A DNA stretch of 64,000 nt from Geothrix sp. PMB-07 (GCF_030758935.1 NZ_CP132333.1:2046992-2110991); one strand, 5' to 3'. Positions 34,837 to 43,875 are shown, counted from the stretch's first letter. The notes: generated by a model from the letters alone, not told the origin. Translations and numbers: made by a program.

Positions 34837-34998
34837 ATCTCCTTCATCTCGGGTTCCTGGCTTCCGGCCACCCCCTGTGGCCTTGGCTCAACTCACGCCG
34901 AGATCTGGCCTGCTACGCTTATTTCCGCATCTCATGCTGGGCCTGCCTGGCACCTTCGCCTTCTGGCGGGGTTTGATAAACACACGAACGGAGGTGGC

Positions 34999-36384
34999 AT
35001 GTCCACGGTAGCGGTCATTCTGGCGGCGGGGCTTGGAACCCGCATGAAATCCCGGCTCCCGAAGGTCCTGCACCCCATTCTCGGCGACCCCTCCCTCCTG
35101 TGGGTGCTGCGCACCCTGCCTCAGGGCCTGGGCGGCGCCGTGGTGGTGGTTCATCACGGCAAGGAGCAGGTTGTGGCGGCCCTGGAAGCCTGGCAGAAGG
35201 CCGGGCTCCTGCCCTGCCCCGTCAGCACCGTGGACCAGGGCGAACCCCTCGGCACCGGTCATGCGGTGCAGGTGTGCATTCCGGAGCTGGATCGCCTGGG
35301 TGCCAGCCGGGTCGTCATCCTCTCCGGCGATGTCCCCCTCACCACCGCTGCCACGGTTGCCCGCCTCTGCGCGGCGGAGGCCCTGCTGCTGGCCATGGAC
35401 CTGCCCACACCCGGTTCCTATGGCCGTGTGCTTCAGCATGGCGATGGGCGCTTGGCAGGCATTGTGGAGGCCAAGGATGCCACCCCCGCCCAGCTGGCGG
35501 TCCAGCGGGTGAACGGCGGCGCCTACGCCCTGCCCTGGCCCGCCCTCCGCAAGGCCCTGCTGGGCCTGACCAACGACAACGCGCAGAAGGAATATTACCT
35601 TACAGACGCGGTGGCAGCGGCGGCGGCCGAGGTGCGGGTGGCCGTGGATATTTGCGATCCGCAGGAGCTCGCCGGCATGAACTCGCGCATGGATCAGGCC
35701 GAGCTGCAGGCCTGGGCCCAGCGGCGCATCCAGAGGCACTGGATGGCCGAAGGCGTGACCTTCCTGCACCCCGACAGCATCCAGGTGGGACCACGGGTCA
35801 CCCTCGACCGCGATGTGTTCCTGGAGGCGGGCGTGACTCTGGAGGGCGCGGTGCGCGTGGGCGAAGGCACCCGCATCGGTCAGGGAACGGTCATCGCGGA
35901 TTCGGTGCTGGGGGCTGGGGTCGAGGTGCGCCCCTACTGCGTCATCGAGCAGGCTCAGGTGGGCAACGGCGCCAAGGTGGGCCCCTTCGCGCGGCTGCGG
36001 GAAGGCACCGACCTGGGCGAGGCGGTGCACATCGGGAATTTTGTGGAAACCAAGAAGGCGAAGCTGCACCGGGGCGCCAAGGCCAATCACCTGGCCTACC
36101 TCGGCGATGCGGAGATCGGCGAGAAGACCAACATCGGCGCGGGCGTCATCACGTGCAATTACGACGGGGTGAATAAACACAAGACGAGCATCGGCCGTAA
36201 CGTCTTCGTGGGATCGGACACTCAGCTGGTGGCCCCTGTCACCATTGGCGATGGGGCGCTTATTGGCGCCGGAACCACGGTCACTGCCGATGTTCCTGGT
36301 GATGCCCTGGCCCTCAGCCGAGTGCCCCAGACCTCCAAGGAAGGTGGCGCCGCCCGCATCCGGGCCCGCCAACAGAAGAAATAA
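34999..36384 (+). CDS. glmU: Bifunctional UDP-GlcNAc pyrophosphorylase / GlcN-1-P acetyltransferase
   Basis: A 461-residue enzyme making UDP-N-acetylglucosamine for peptidoglycan and LPS. The N-terminal uridyltransferase has LAAGLGTRMKSRLPKVLH, LSGDVPL and NGGAYALPW. From ~250 a left-handed beta-helix of hexapeptide repeats ends in the acetyltransferase site (HIGNFVETKKAKLHRGAKAN, GAGVITCNYDG). The ATG at 34999 follows GGAGG at 4 bp. A 162-bp gap upstream separates it from pabC and probably holds its promoter. Confidence 0.96.
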   Translation: MSTVAVILAAGLGTRMKSRLPKVLHPILGDPSLLWVLRTLPQGLGGAVVVVHHGKEQVVAALEAWQKAGLLPCPVSTVDQGEPLGTGHAVQVCIPELDRLGASRVVILSGDVPLTTAATVARLCAAEALLLAMDLPTPGSYGRVLQHGDGRLAGIVEAKDATPAQLAVQRVNGGAYALPWPALRKALLGLTNDNAQKEYYLTDAVAAAAAEVRVAVDICDPQELAGMNSRMDQAELQAWAQRRIQRHWMAEGVTFLHPDSIQVGPRVTLDRDVFLEAGVTLEGAVRVGEGTRIGQGTVIADSVLGAGVEVRPYCVIEQAQVGNGAKVGPFARLREGTDLGEAVHIGNFVETKKAKLHRGAKANHLAYLGDAEIGEKTNIGAGVITCNYDGVNKHKTSIGRNVFVGSDTQLVAPVTIGDGALIGAGTTVTADVPGDALALSRVPQTSKEGGAARIRARQQKK

Positions 36385-36423
36385 CGCGACTCGGTTAAGC
36401 TGATTCTTTTGGTTCGGAGCCCC

Positions 36424-37200
36424 ATGGTCCTGACTGCCATTGACAAGGTCGGCACGGCAGTGCTGAAGGCCACAGACACCTTTGGTGACTTTGCCGTCCT
36501 GGCCGGCCGGACCTTTGCGGCCATCTTCAAGCGGCCCTTCGACGGAAAGAGCCTGCTGAACCAGTTGCAGTCCGTGGGCGTGAATTCCATTCCCGTGGTG
36601 GTGCTCACCAGCCTCGCGGTGAGCATGGTGTTCGCCGTGCAGCTGGCCTTCGGTTTCAAGCAGTTCCAGGCCGAGGGCCTGGCCTCCCAGGTGGAGGGCC
36701 TTGCCATCATGCGGGAACTGGCCCCAGTGATCACCGGCCTCATGCTGTCCGGGCGCATCGGCTCGGCCATGGCCGCCGAGCTGGGCACCATGCAGGTCAC
36801 GGAACAGATCGACGCCCTGGAATGCCTGGCCACCGACCCTATCCACTACCTCTTCGTGCCCCGGCTGCTGGCCTCCATGATGGTGGTTCCCCTGCTCACG
36901 GTGGTCTCGGTGTACGTGGGATTCTGGGGTGGGTATCTCATCCTGGTAGGTGTCGAAGGCCAGAGCGCCTTCGTCTACGGCAACGAGTTCTACAAGCTGC
37001 TGGCCTTCCGGGACCTCCGCATTGCCCTCTACAAGGCGCTGGTCTTCGGCATGATCATCGCGCTGGTGGGCTGCTGGAAGGGCTATCGCACCCAGGGCGG
37101 CGCGGAAGGCGTGGGTAATGCGCCCACCAGCAGTGTGGTGACCAGCTCGCTGTGGATTCTGATCGCAGATTTCTTCCTCACCAAACTGCTGCTGGTGTGA
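36424..37200 (+). CDS. mlaE: MlaE-type ABC permease
   Basis: A 258-residue inner-membrane permease of the Mla/MCE lipid transport system. Five or so helices and the family segments MRELAPVITGLMLSGRIGSAMAAELGTM, QIDALECLATDP and YLFVPRLLASMMVVPLLTV are clear. The ATG at 36424 sits 4-5 bp after CGGAG. It is the first gene of mlaE-mlaF-mlaD; mlaF starts 4 bp later. It forms the channel through which MCE rings exchange phospholipids with the inner membrane. Confidence 0.95.
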   Translation: MVLTAIDKVGTAVLKATDTFGDFAVLAGRTFAAIFKRPFDGKSLLNQLQSVGVNSIPVVVLTSLAVSMVFAVQLAFGFKQFQAEGLASQVEGLAIMRELAPVITGLMLSGRIGSAMAAELGTMQVTEQIDALECLATDPIHYLFVPRLLASMMVVPLLTVVSVYVGFWGGYLILVGVEGQSAFVYGNEFYKLLAFRDLRIALYKALVFGMIIALVGCWKGYRTQGGAEGVGNAPTSSVVTSSLWILIADFFLTKLLLV

Positions 37201-37204
37201 CGAC

Positions 37205-37996
37205 ATGGCCGTGATCGATGTCGTCAACCTGTCCAAGGCCTTCGGGCCCAAGGTCGTGCTGTCCAACGTGAACCTGCAGGTGGAGGAAGGCGAAAGCCTT
37301 GTGGTGCTGGGCGGCTCCGGCACGGGCAAGACCGTGCTGCTGCGCAACATCATGGGCCTGCTGACACCCGATTCCGGCCACGTGGCGGTGGAAGGCAAGA
37401 TCATCGCCCAGCTGTCGCGCGAAGAACTCTTCGAGGTGCGCCAGAGCATCGGCATGTGCTTCCAGATGGCGGCCCTCTTCGACTCCATGACGGTCTTCGA
37501 GAACGTGGCTTTCGGCCTCCGCCGCCACCGTGAGATGGGCGAAGAGGAGATTCGCGCCCGGGTGGAGGAGTGCCTCTCCATGGTGGGCATGAAGGGCACG
37601 GATCAGCTGAAACCTGCTGAGCTGTCCGGTGGCATGAAGCGGCGCGTGGGGTTTGCCCGCGCCATCGCCCTCAAGCCCAAGATCCTGCTCTTCGACGAGC
37701 CCACGACAGGGCTCGATCCTGTGATGACGGACGTCATCGGCCGCATCATCCTCGACCTCAAGCACGAACTGGGTGTCACAAGCATCACCATCACGCACGA
37801 CCTGAAGTCAGCCTTCGAGATCGCCGACCGCATCGCCCTGATCTTCCGGGGTGAATGCATTGCCTGCGAGACGCCGACCCAGTTCAAGGTCAACCCGCAC
37901 CCGGTCATTCAACAGTTCCTGCGGGGGGATGCCGATGGCCCCTTCCTGCAGGATCCGCCCCCGCCCAAGCGCAAGAGCCAGGAGGCCCACGCATGA
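37205..37996 (+). CDS. mlaF: MlaF-type ABC ATPase
   Basis: A 263-residue ATPase driving the MlaE permease. Walker A GGSGTGKTVLLRN, Q-loop CFQMAALFDSMTV, signature LSGGMKRRVGFARA, Walker B ILLFDEPTTGLDP and switch TITHDLKSA are all present. The MKRRV wording of the signature is typical of MCE-system ATPases. The stop overlaps the mlaD ATG (ATGA). Confidence 0.96.
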   Translation: MAVIDVVNLSKAFGPKVVLSNVNLQVEEGESLVVLGGSGTGKTVLLRNIMGLLTPDSGHVAVEGKIIAQLSREELFEVRQSIGMCFQMAALFDSMTVFENVAFGLRRHREMGEEEIRARVEECLSMVGMKGTDQLKPAELSGGMKRRVGFARAIALKPKILLFDEPTTGLDPVMTDVIGRIILDLKHELGVTSITITHDLKSAFEIADRIALIFRGECIACETPTQFKVNPHPVIQQFLRGDADGPFLQDPPPPKRKSQEAHA

Positions 37997-39459
37997 AGCT
38001 GGAAACCAAAGTTGGCCTCTTTTTCACCGGCGCCATTGCCCTCATGGCCGTGCTCATCTTCCGCACGGAAAAGCTCGAAATCGGAGGCAAGCGCAATCAG
38101 ACGGAGCGCTACACCTATTTTGACCAGGTGGCTGGCCTGAACCTTCAGAGCAAGGTCCTCATCGCGGGCGTCAAGGTGGGTGAAGTGCGCACCATCACCC
38201 TGGAGAACGGGAAGGCCCGGCTGACCATTGGCCTATCCAATGAATACCCGATCTACGCGGATGCGGTGGTATCCCTGGGTTCCATCGGCATTCTGGGTGA
38301 GAAGTACGTGGATCTGGATCCCGGCCATAGCGCCAAGGGCCCCTTCCCCGAGGGCAGGCCACTGCCCAGCAAGGCCGGGGTGAGCATGGATAGCCTCATG
38401 GAGACCCTGGCCGATATTGGCAAGAATGTGAAGGGCGTGACCCAGGCGCTGAATGAATCCATTGGGGGCGAGCAGGGGCGGCAGAAGCTCGATGAGATCG
38501 TGGACAACATCCGCCTCCTGACTGGCGAGGTGCGGGCCATGGCGCAGGAGAACCACGGCGCCATCAACCACACCCTGGCCAACGTGGAAGCCATCACCGC
38601 TGAACTCAAGGACAAACTGCCGAAGCTGGCTCAACAGTATGAAAACGTGGGCAAGAACCTCAACGCCATGATCGAGGAGAACCGTCCCGAGATCAAAGGC
38701 GTGGTGGGTGATGTCCGCAAGCTGGCCCAAAGCTTTCAAGGTTCTGCGGACAACATCCGAACCCTCACGGACAGGCTGAACCGGGGTGAGGGCACCATCG
38801 GCAAGCTGCTGAACGATGACACCACCGTGAAGAAGATCAACGAGGCCGTGGACAACCTCAATGGGCTGCTCGGCGGCGTGAACAAGATGGACTTCCGCCT
38901 CGACATGAACGGCGCCCAGTGGGACAAGCGCAAGGACAGCCGGGTGGGCCTCGACATCGAGATCGCGCCACGCCCGGACTACTGGTACGCCCTCGGTCTG
39001 GGCTCCACGCCAGACGGCAAGATTGCTGAAAGCACCCGCACCGTCACCAAGCTGGATCCCATCACGGGTCAGCCGGTCACCGTGCTGGAGAGAAGCCAGT
39101 TCGTCACCAGCGACCGGGCTCTCACAGCCTCGGCCCAGTTTGCCAAGCGCATCGGCCCCGCCGTGTTCTCTGCGGGCATCGTGGAGGGCAAGGGCGGCGG
39201 CGGGCTGGAGTTCCGGACCCTCGACGGCGATAAGCTGCGCCTGGGCATTCTGGCCTACGACTTCACCAAGCGCGACGACAAGCCCAATCCCCGCTACCGC
39301 TTCACCACCAGCTACCAGTTCTGGAAGGGGGCCTACGTCCAGGCCGGCATCCAGGACATCGGCAACAAGGATCTCCGCACCGTCTTCTTCGGCGGCGGTC
39401 TGCGCTGGTGCGACGACGATCTCAAGAAGCTGGTCGGTCTCGCCGGGGCCGCCAAGTGA
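37993..39459 (+). CDS. mlaD: MlaD-type MCE protein with long helical stalk and barrel-like C-terminus
   Basis: A 488-residue MCE protein anchored in the inner membrane (helix ~8-23). The MCE domain is at ~40-115 (FDQVAGLNLQSKVLIAGVKVGEVR, GSIGILGEKYVDLDPG). A long alpha-helical, coiled-coil region at ~125-290 (repeated IDNIR/ENVGKNL/TDRLN patterns, LNRGEGTIGKLLNDD) follows. The last ~190 residues alternate polar and hydrophobic positions (MDFRLDMNGAQ, SRVGLDIEIAPRPDYWYALGLG, YRFTTSYQFWKGAYVQAGIQD, RTVFFGGGLRW), as in outer-membrane beta-barrel strands. E. coli MlaD (183 residues) lacks both added parts. A single chain could span the periplasm. Confidence 0.88.
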   Translation: MKLETKVGLFFTGAIALMAVLIFRTEKLEIGGKRNQTERYTYFDQVAGLNLQSKVLIAGVKVGEVRTITLENGKARLTIGLSNEYPIYADAVVSLGSIGILGEKYVDLDPGHSAKGPFPEGRPLPSKAGVSMDSLMETLADIGKNVKGVTQALNESIGGEQGRQKLDEIVDNIRLLTGEVRAMAQENHGAINHTLANVEAITAELKDKLPKLAQQYENVGKNLNAMIEENRPEIKGVVGDVRKLAQSFQGSADNIRTLTDRLNRGEGTIGKLLNDDTTVKKINEAVDNLNGLLGGVNKMDFRLDMNGAQWDKRKDSRVGLDIEIAPRPDYWYALGLGSTPDGKIAESTRTVTKLDPITGQPVTVLERSQFVTSDRALTASAQFAKRIGPAVFSAGIVEGKGGGGLEFRTLDGDKLRLGILAYDFTKRDDKPNPRYRFTTSYQFWKGAYVQAGIQDIGNKDLRTVFFGGGLRWCDDDLKKLVGLAGAAK

Positions 39460-40244
39460 AGACCTTGCGCACCCTGCCGGCCCCCGGGCCGTTGCCGGAG
39501 GAATCGGGTTTCCTGTTCCTCCTGGTTCGCAGGGGTTTGCCCATCGGAATGGCGCTGGCCGCGTTCCTGGCTGCCGCCATGCACAGCGTGGGCCGGGGCT
39601 GGTGGATGCTGGCGGGGGTGGGCGCATTGGCGGCGGCCTGGCCCAGTTTCCTGAAGGGCGAAGCCTTTCTCCGCAACCGGGCCGCCATCCTGCGGCAGGA
39701 TGGTCTCTGGGCCAATGCCATCCGGCCCCTGGCCAAGTGGCTGGGGTACGAGGACGCGTGGATCCTGTCCTTCTGCGGCCACAACAACCGGCGGACCCGC
39801 GAATCCTTCGGCACACGCCGTGCCCGCCGCGCCTTGATCCTGCTGCCCCACTGCATCCAGATGGCCCGCTGCAAGGCCGGCATCCTGGATGATCTGCAAG
39901 CCTGCTATGACTGCGGCCTGTGCCCAGTGGGTGACTACATGAACGCTGCCCTGCTGAACCGCTGGGAAGGCCGCATCACCAACCGGAGCCACAAGGCCTA
40001 CCGCGAGGCGAGGGAGTACCGGCCCGATCTCATCGTCGCCGTCAGTTGCACGGACCGCCTGCTCAAGGGCCTCACCAAGCTGCCCGAGATTCCCTCCTAT
40101 GTGATTCCCCTCGCCCTGCCCCACGGCATGTGCGTGGACACGGATTTCAGCGTGCCTCATCTGGTCGCGGCCATGGAATCGCTGGTGGAGCCCCGTCGCC
40201 CCTCGGGTGAGATTCAACCGCTCCGCAAGGAGGGCATTGCATGA
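39456..40244 (+). CDS. DUF116-family cysteine-rich membrane protein
   Basis: A 262-residue protein with one or two N-terminal hydrophobic segments (~35-65) and a cysteine-rich domain: LPHCIQMARCKAGILDDLQAC, YDCGLCPVGDYM, later VSCTDRLLKGL and GMCVD. This is the DUF116 pattern; the Cys spacing suggests a metal or iron-sulfur site, but function is not established. GTG at 39456 overlaps the mlaD stop. The stop overlaps the next gene's start (ATGA), linking it to the prenyltransferase and loosely to the Mla genes. Confidence 0.78.
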   Translation: MKTLRTLPAPGPLPEESGFLFLLVRRGLPIGMALAAFLAAAMHSVGRGWWMLAGVGALAAAWPSFLKGEAFLRNRAAILRQDGLWANAIRPLAKWLGYEDAWILSFCGHNNRRTRESFGTRRARRALILLPHCIQMARCKAGILDDLQACYDCGLCPVGDYMNAALLNRWEGRITNRSHKAYREAREYRPDLIVAVSCTDRLLKGLTKLPEIPSYVIPLALPHGMCVDTDFSVPHLVAAMESLVEPRRPSGEIQPLRKEGIA

Positions 40245-41137
40245 CGGGGGGAACCTTCCCCGTCCGGCGGTTTTTTGAGCGGCTGATTGGACCGCGGGCC
40301 ATGCCCTACCTGCTGCACCTGCGGCCCCTGGAATGGCCCATCATGAGCGCCCACTTTCTGCTGGGCACCTTGCTGGCCGCAGGATGGGGCCTACGGGCCA
40401 AGCCCTCCTTTCTGGGTTGGCTGGTCTTCGTGGCCCTAATGAACGGCGGCACCCTCGCCATCAACAGCGCCTTCGACAAGGATGAGGGCGACATCGGCTA
40501 CCTGAAGGCGCCGCCGAAGCCACCCGACCACCTGTTGGCCTTTTCACTGGTGCTGCTCGGTGCCAGTTCCTTGCTGGGCTTTCTTCTGCCCCGGCCCTTC
40601 ACCTACATCAACCTGGCCTGCGTGGTCATGAGCCTGCTCTATTCGGTACCGCCGCCTCGTCTCAAGGCCCGGGCTGGATGGGATCTGATCATCAACTGCC
40701 TGGGTTTCGGCCTCCTGACGCCCCTGGCTGGCTGGGCCCTCACGGGCCTGCCCTTCAGCCGGGCCATTCTTCTGGCTGGCGTCGGCTTCGCGTTCCTGTT
40801 CGGCACCCTCTACCCCATGACCCAGATCTACCAGGTAGCGGAAGATTCGCGACGGGGCGACCGGACTCTGGTCATCCAGGTGGGTGTGGGGCGCAGCCTC
40901 TGGTTCGCCTTGGTCGTGGCCCTCGTGGCCCATGCCTGCTTCTTCGCAGCCCTGGTCTCTCAAGGGCGCCCTGTGCTTTTCCTCCTGCCATCCCTTCTGG
41001 CCTGGCTTGCAGTGCTGATCCCCTGGATTCGCCAGTGGCGAAACTGGACCGATCAGCGGCACGAAGCTGGCATGTACTGGGGGCTGGCTGCCTGGGCTGT
41101 GACGGATTTGAGCCTCCTCGCCTTGCTTTGGCCTTAA
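40241..41137 (+). CDS. UbiA-superfamily prenyltransferase
   Basis: A 298-residue integral membrane protein with about eight helices. The two Asp-rich motifs of UbiA enzymes are present: NSAFDKDEGD (~82-91) and EDSRRGDRTL (~200-210). Family knowledge: UbiA members transfer a polyprenyl chain to an aromatic or other acceptor (quinone, haem O, chlorophyll). LKAPPKPPDH after the first motif is characteristic of a less-studied subgroup, so acceptor is unknown; menaquinone synthesis is possible but not shown. Coupled to the DUF116 gene. Confidence 0.85.
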   Translation: MTGGTFPVRRFFERLIGPRAMPYLLHLRPLEWPIMSAHFLLGTLLAAGWGLRAKPSFLGWLVFVALMNGGTLAINSAFDKDEGDIGYLKAPPKPPDHLLAFSLVLLGASSLLGFLLPRPFTYINLACVVMSLLYSVPPPRLKARAGWDLIINCLGFGLLTPLAGWALTGLPFSRAILLAGVGFAFLFGTLYPMTQIYQVAEDSRRGDRTLVIQVGVGRSLWFALVVALVAHACFFAALVSQGRPVLFLLPSLLAWLAVLIPWIRQWRNWTDQRHEAGMYWGLAAWAVTDLSLLALLWP

Positions 41138-41203
41138 GTGGAAATCGCCTTTTTCCGATAGACTAGGAAGATGCAAGAACAATCGAATTCTTCAGGAGTG
41201 GGC

Positions 41204-42043
41204 ATGGGATTCGGGAAGGGCGTGCGTTGGGCGGGTTCTTTGCTGGCCACAGGCTGCCTCTGTCTCAGCGCCGGGGCTCCTCACGCGCCTGCCCAGCTGG
41301 CCCTGAAATCGGCCTCAGCCCTGGTGCTGGATCAAAACACAGGCAAGCCGCTGGTGGAAAAGCAGGCCGGGGCCGTGGTACCCATTGCCTCTCTCACCAA
41401 ACTTATGACAGCGATGGTGCTGCTGGATGCCCACCTGGATCCCAAGGAAAAACTCACCATCACCAAGGACGACTTGGATGTGCTCCGCCACAGCCGCTCC
41501 CGGCTGCCCGTGGGCACGCAACTCCCGCGGGAACAGGCTCTCCTGCTGGCACTGCTGGCCTCGGAAAACCGTGCGGCTCATGCCCTGGGGCGCACCTTCC
41601 CTGGCGGACTGCCGGCCTTTGTCCACGCCATGAATGCCAAGGCCGCCCAGTTGGGCTTGACGGGCACCCGCTTTGAGGACCCCACGGGCCTCTCCAGCGG
41701 TAACGTTGCCACAGCCTGGGATTTGGCCCGGATCCTTCAGACGGCCTACACCTATCCCGAAATCCGGGATTTCACCACCCGCCCCGAGGCGAACCTCCAG
41801 GCTGGGCGCCGCAGCATCGCCTTCCCCAACACCAATGCCCTGGTGCGCAACTCCCGTTGGAATATCGGCCTCTCCAAGACCGGCTACATCGAGGAGGCTG
41901 GCCGTTGTCTGGTGATGCAGGCCATGCTGGCCAACCGGCCCGTGCTGGTCATCCTGCTGGATTCCTGGGGCAAGTACAGCCGGCTGGGCGATGCCAACCG
42001 CATCAAGCAATGGCTGGAGGCCCGTCGCGGCTCCAAGGGCTGA
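41204..42043 (+). CDS. pbpG: D-alanyl-D-alanine endopeptidase/carboxypeptidase (PBP7/S11 type)
   Basis: A 279-residue serine peptidase acting on peptidoglycan in the periplasm. Active-site motifs: ASLTK (SxxK), SEN (SxN) and SKTGYIEEAG (KTG). N-terminal signal sequence WAGSLLATGCLCLSAG. The ATG at 41204 is chosen because AGGAG sits 6-7 bp upstream, whereas the in-frame ATG at 41171 would add 11 polar residues before the signal. The short form without a C-terminal amphipathic domain resembles PbpG (endopeptidase) more than DacA. pgeF follows after 3 bp. Confidence 0.9.
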   Translation: MGFGKGVRWAGSLLATGCLCLSAGAPHAPAQLALKSASALVLDQNTGKPLVEKQAGAVVPIASLTKLMTAMVLLDAHLDPKEKLTITKDDLDVLRHSRSRLPVGTQLPREQALLLALLASENRAAHALGRTFPGGLPAFVHAMNAKAAQLGLTGTRFEDPTGLSSGNVATAWDLARILQTAYTYPEIRDFTTRPEANLQAGRRSIAFPNTNALVRNSRWNIGLSKTGYIEEAGRCLVMQAMLANRPVLVILLDSWGKYSRLGDANRIKQWLEARRGSKG

Positions 42044-42046
42044 TCG

Positions 42047-42712
42047 GTGCTGACACCTGGCGTTGAACCCCCCTTCCCCTTGCGCTGGGGCTTCAGCACT
42101 CGCCTGGATCCTGAAGCATCCTTGCCCGCCCGGCGCCTGAACCAGGTGCATCGCTGCGGCGTGGTGGAAGCCTCCGATGCGGTTGTCGAAGGCGATGGCC
42201 TCTGGACCGCGACCCCCGGCCGCCGGATTGGCGTGCGGGTGGCCGATTGCGTGCCGGTGTTGTTGGCGGGCCCGCTGAAGGATGGAACGCCGTGGGTGGC
42301 GGCCCTGCATGCGGGTTGGCGCGGTGCCACGGGCCACGGAGATCCCACGCCCGGGGGCGGCATCCTGCGTCGCGGCGTGGCCCGGTACCGAGCCCTGGGT
42401 GGCGACCCGGCGCGTCTGGTGTGGGCTTTCGGCCCCGCCATTCTGGCCTGCCACCTGGAGGTGGGCGAGGAGGTCATCGACGCGGCCCGGCTCGACCCAG
42501 CTTGGCAGGAGGGCCTGCGCAGCGCAGGCCCTTCGGGCAAACCCCACCTGGACCTTCACGGTCTGTTGCGGGCCCAGGCCCTCGATCTGGGTTTGGCGGC
42601 GGAAAAGGAAGGCACCGTGGCCCTCTGCACCGTTTGCCGCCCCGACCTGCTCTACTCCTACCGCCGCGGGGAAACCACCAGCCGCCAGTGGGGCTGGATC
42701 GAGATCGGCTAA
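42047..42712 (+). CDS. pgeF: Peptidoglycan editing factor PgeF (YfiH/DUF152 family)
   Basis: A 221-residue copper/zinc-type domain protein. Signature LNQVHRCG, RVADCVPVLL, HAGWRGATG and CTVCRPDLLYSYRR are all present. Family knowledge: YfiH corrects misincorporated serine in peptidoglycan precursors, and homologues also show purine nucleoside phosphorylase or laccase activity in vitro. The adjacent murein peptidase gene favours a cell-wall role. Start GTG at 42047. Confidence 0.9.
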   Translation: MLTPGVEPPFPLRWGFSTRLDPEASLPARRLNQVHRCGVVEASDAVVEGDGLWTATPGRRIGVRVADCVPVLLAGPLKDGTPWVAALHAGWRGATGHGDPTPGGGILRRGVARYRALGGDPARLVWAFGPAILACHLEVGEEVIDAARLDPAWQEGLRSAGPSGKPHLDLHGLLRAQALDLGLAAEKEGTVALCTVCRPDLLYSYRRGETTSRQWGWIEIG

Positions 42713-42766
42713 CCTGGAGAGCCGCCGCCGTTGTCGGTTGCGGCCTGAATTGACCGAGGACTGCCC

Positions 42767-43126
42767 ATGCTCAACATCACGGATATCCGCATCACCAAGG
42801 TGGAAGGCGACGACAAGCTGAAGGGCTTCGCGGCCCTGGTCATTGATGACTGCTTCCTGGTGGGCGACCTTCGCGTGGTGGAAGGCGAGGACGGCTACTT
42901 CGTGGCCATGCCCAGCCGCCGCAAGCGGGACGGCAGCTTCAAGGACATCGCCTATCCCCTGAACAACAACCTGCGCGAACAAATCGAAGAGAAAGTGTTG
43001 CTGGCCTATGAAGCGGCCACCGGGCACCGCGCCATCAGCCGCATCGAACGGGGCGAGGCCGCCCAGGTTCGGCCTGATCTGCTCAGTGTCGAAGAGTTCG
43101 GCTTCACCCCCAAACCCAATCCCTGA
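42767..43126 (+). CDS. spoVG: SpoVG-family RNA/DNA-binding regulator
   Basis: A 119-residue protein with the SpoVG fold: MLNITDIRITKVEGDDKLKGFAAL is longer than the usual start but aligned, then FLVGDLRVVEGEDGYFVAMPSRR and KDIAYPLNNNLREQIEEKVL. In Firmicutes it regulates sporulation and virulence and binds nucleic acid. Here it occurs in a diderm, with a C-terminal tail of about 30 residues rich in acidic and proline residues. It lies between pgeF and tRNA-Gln. Confidence 0.9.
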   Translation: MLNITDIRITKVEGDDKLKGFAALVIDDCFLVGDLRVVEGEDGYFVAMPSRRKRDGSFKDIAYPLNNNLREQIEEKVLLAYEAATGHRAISRIERGEAAQVRPDLLSVEEFGFTPKPNP

Positions 43127-43190
43127 GCCCTGAGTCCCGAACCGCAGGCTTGGGCTATGGCTGAAGCCGCGCTATGCTTGTGTTTCCGTT

Positions 43191-43265
43191 TGGGGAGTAG
43201 CCAAGTGGTAAGGCAGCAGGTTTTGATCCTGCGTATCGAGGGTTCGAATCCTTCCTCCCCAACCA
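43191..43265 (+). tRNA. tRNA-Gln (TTG)
   Basis: 75-base cloverleaf starting with T (TGGGGAG/CTCCCCA acceptor), discriminator A, encoded CCA, anticodon loop TTTTGAT, T arm GAGGG TTCGAAT CCTTC. No duplicated 3' flank, unlike the two CAT tRNAs. Confidence 0.95.
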
Positions 43266-43315
43266 ATCAGCCTTGAGCCAACGCGCTCTGAGCGTCGCCC
43301 CGGACAGCCGCCATC

Positions 43316-43858
43316 ATGTTTCCTGTGCTGATGCTCTTTCTCCTGCCCTTCGGGGGCGGCATTCCTGGTGGCGTCCTCCTCGCCCAGGCGAAAGGCCTGC
43401 CCTGGCCCATCACGGCGGGGTTGTACCTGCTCTCGGATGTGATTCTGGCGCTGATCCTGGAGCCCATTCTCTGGCTGCTGGTCCGGCTGGGAGCGCGGAT
43501 CCCGGCACTGGCCCAGGGCATGATCGTCATGCAGGCCGCCATGGCGCGCAGCCTGGCGCTGTTCAAGGGCACGGGCGCGGGCCCCATCACCTTCATCTTC
43601 GTTGCCTTCGGCCTGGATCCCATGTCGGGGCGGGCCGTGGCCCTGGCCGCAGGGCATGGCTTCGTGGCTGGATGGGCCTTCGCCATCGCTGGCGACATGC
43701 TCTATTACGGCGCCGTCACGCTCACAACGCTCAAGCTGAACACCCTCATCAAGGACCCAAGCACGACGATATCCATCGTCCTCCTGGCCATGTTCGCCAT
43801 CCCCATGGTGATTGGCATTCTGCGGGCCCGAGGCAAAATGCCCGGACGAAAAGCCTGA
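43316..43858 (+). CDS. Small multi-pass membrane protein of unknown function
   Basis: A 180-residue protein with about four to five hydrophobic segments and Gly/Pro-rich turns (PFGGGIPGGVLLAQAKGLPWPI, FKGTGAGPITFIFVAFGLDP, AGDMLYYGAVTLTTLKLNTLI). It ends in a short basic tail (RARGKMPGRKA). I do not recognise the family. It is convergent with the Ser/Thr kinase gene, 17 bp away. Confidence 0.65.
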   Translation: MFPVLMLFLLPFGGGIPGGVLLAQAKGLPWPITAGLYLLSDVILALILEPILWLLVRLGARIPALAQGMIVMQAAMARSLALFKGTGAGPITFIFVAFGLDPMSGRAVALAAGHGFVAGWAFAIAGDMLYYGAVTLTTLKLNTLIKDPSTTISIVLLAMFAIPMVIGILRARGKMPGRKA

Positions 43859-43875
43859 CCTCTTCCGCCTCAGGT

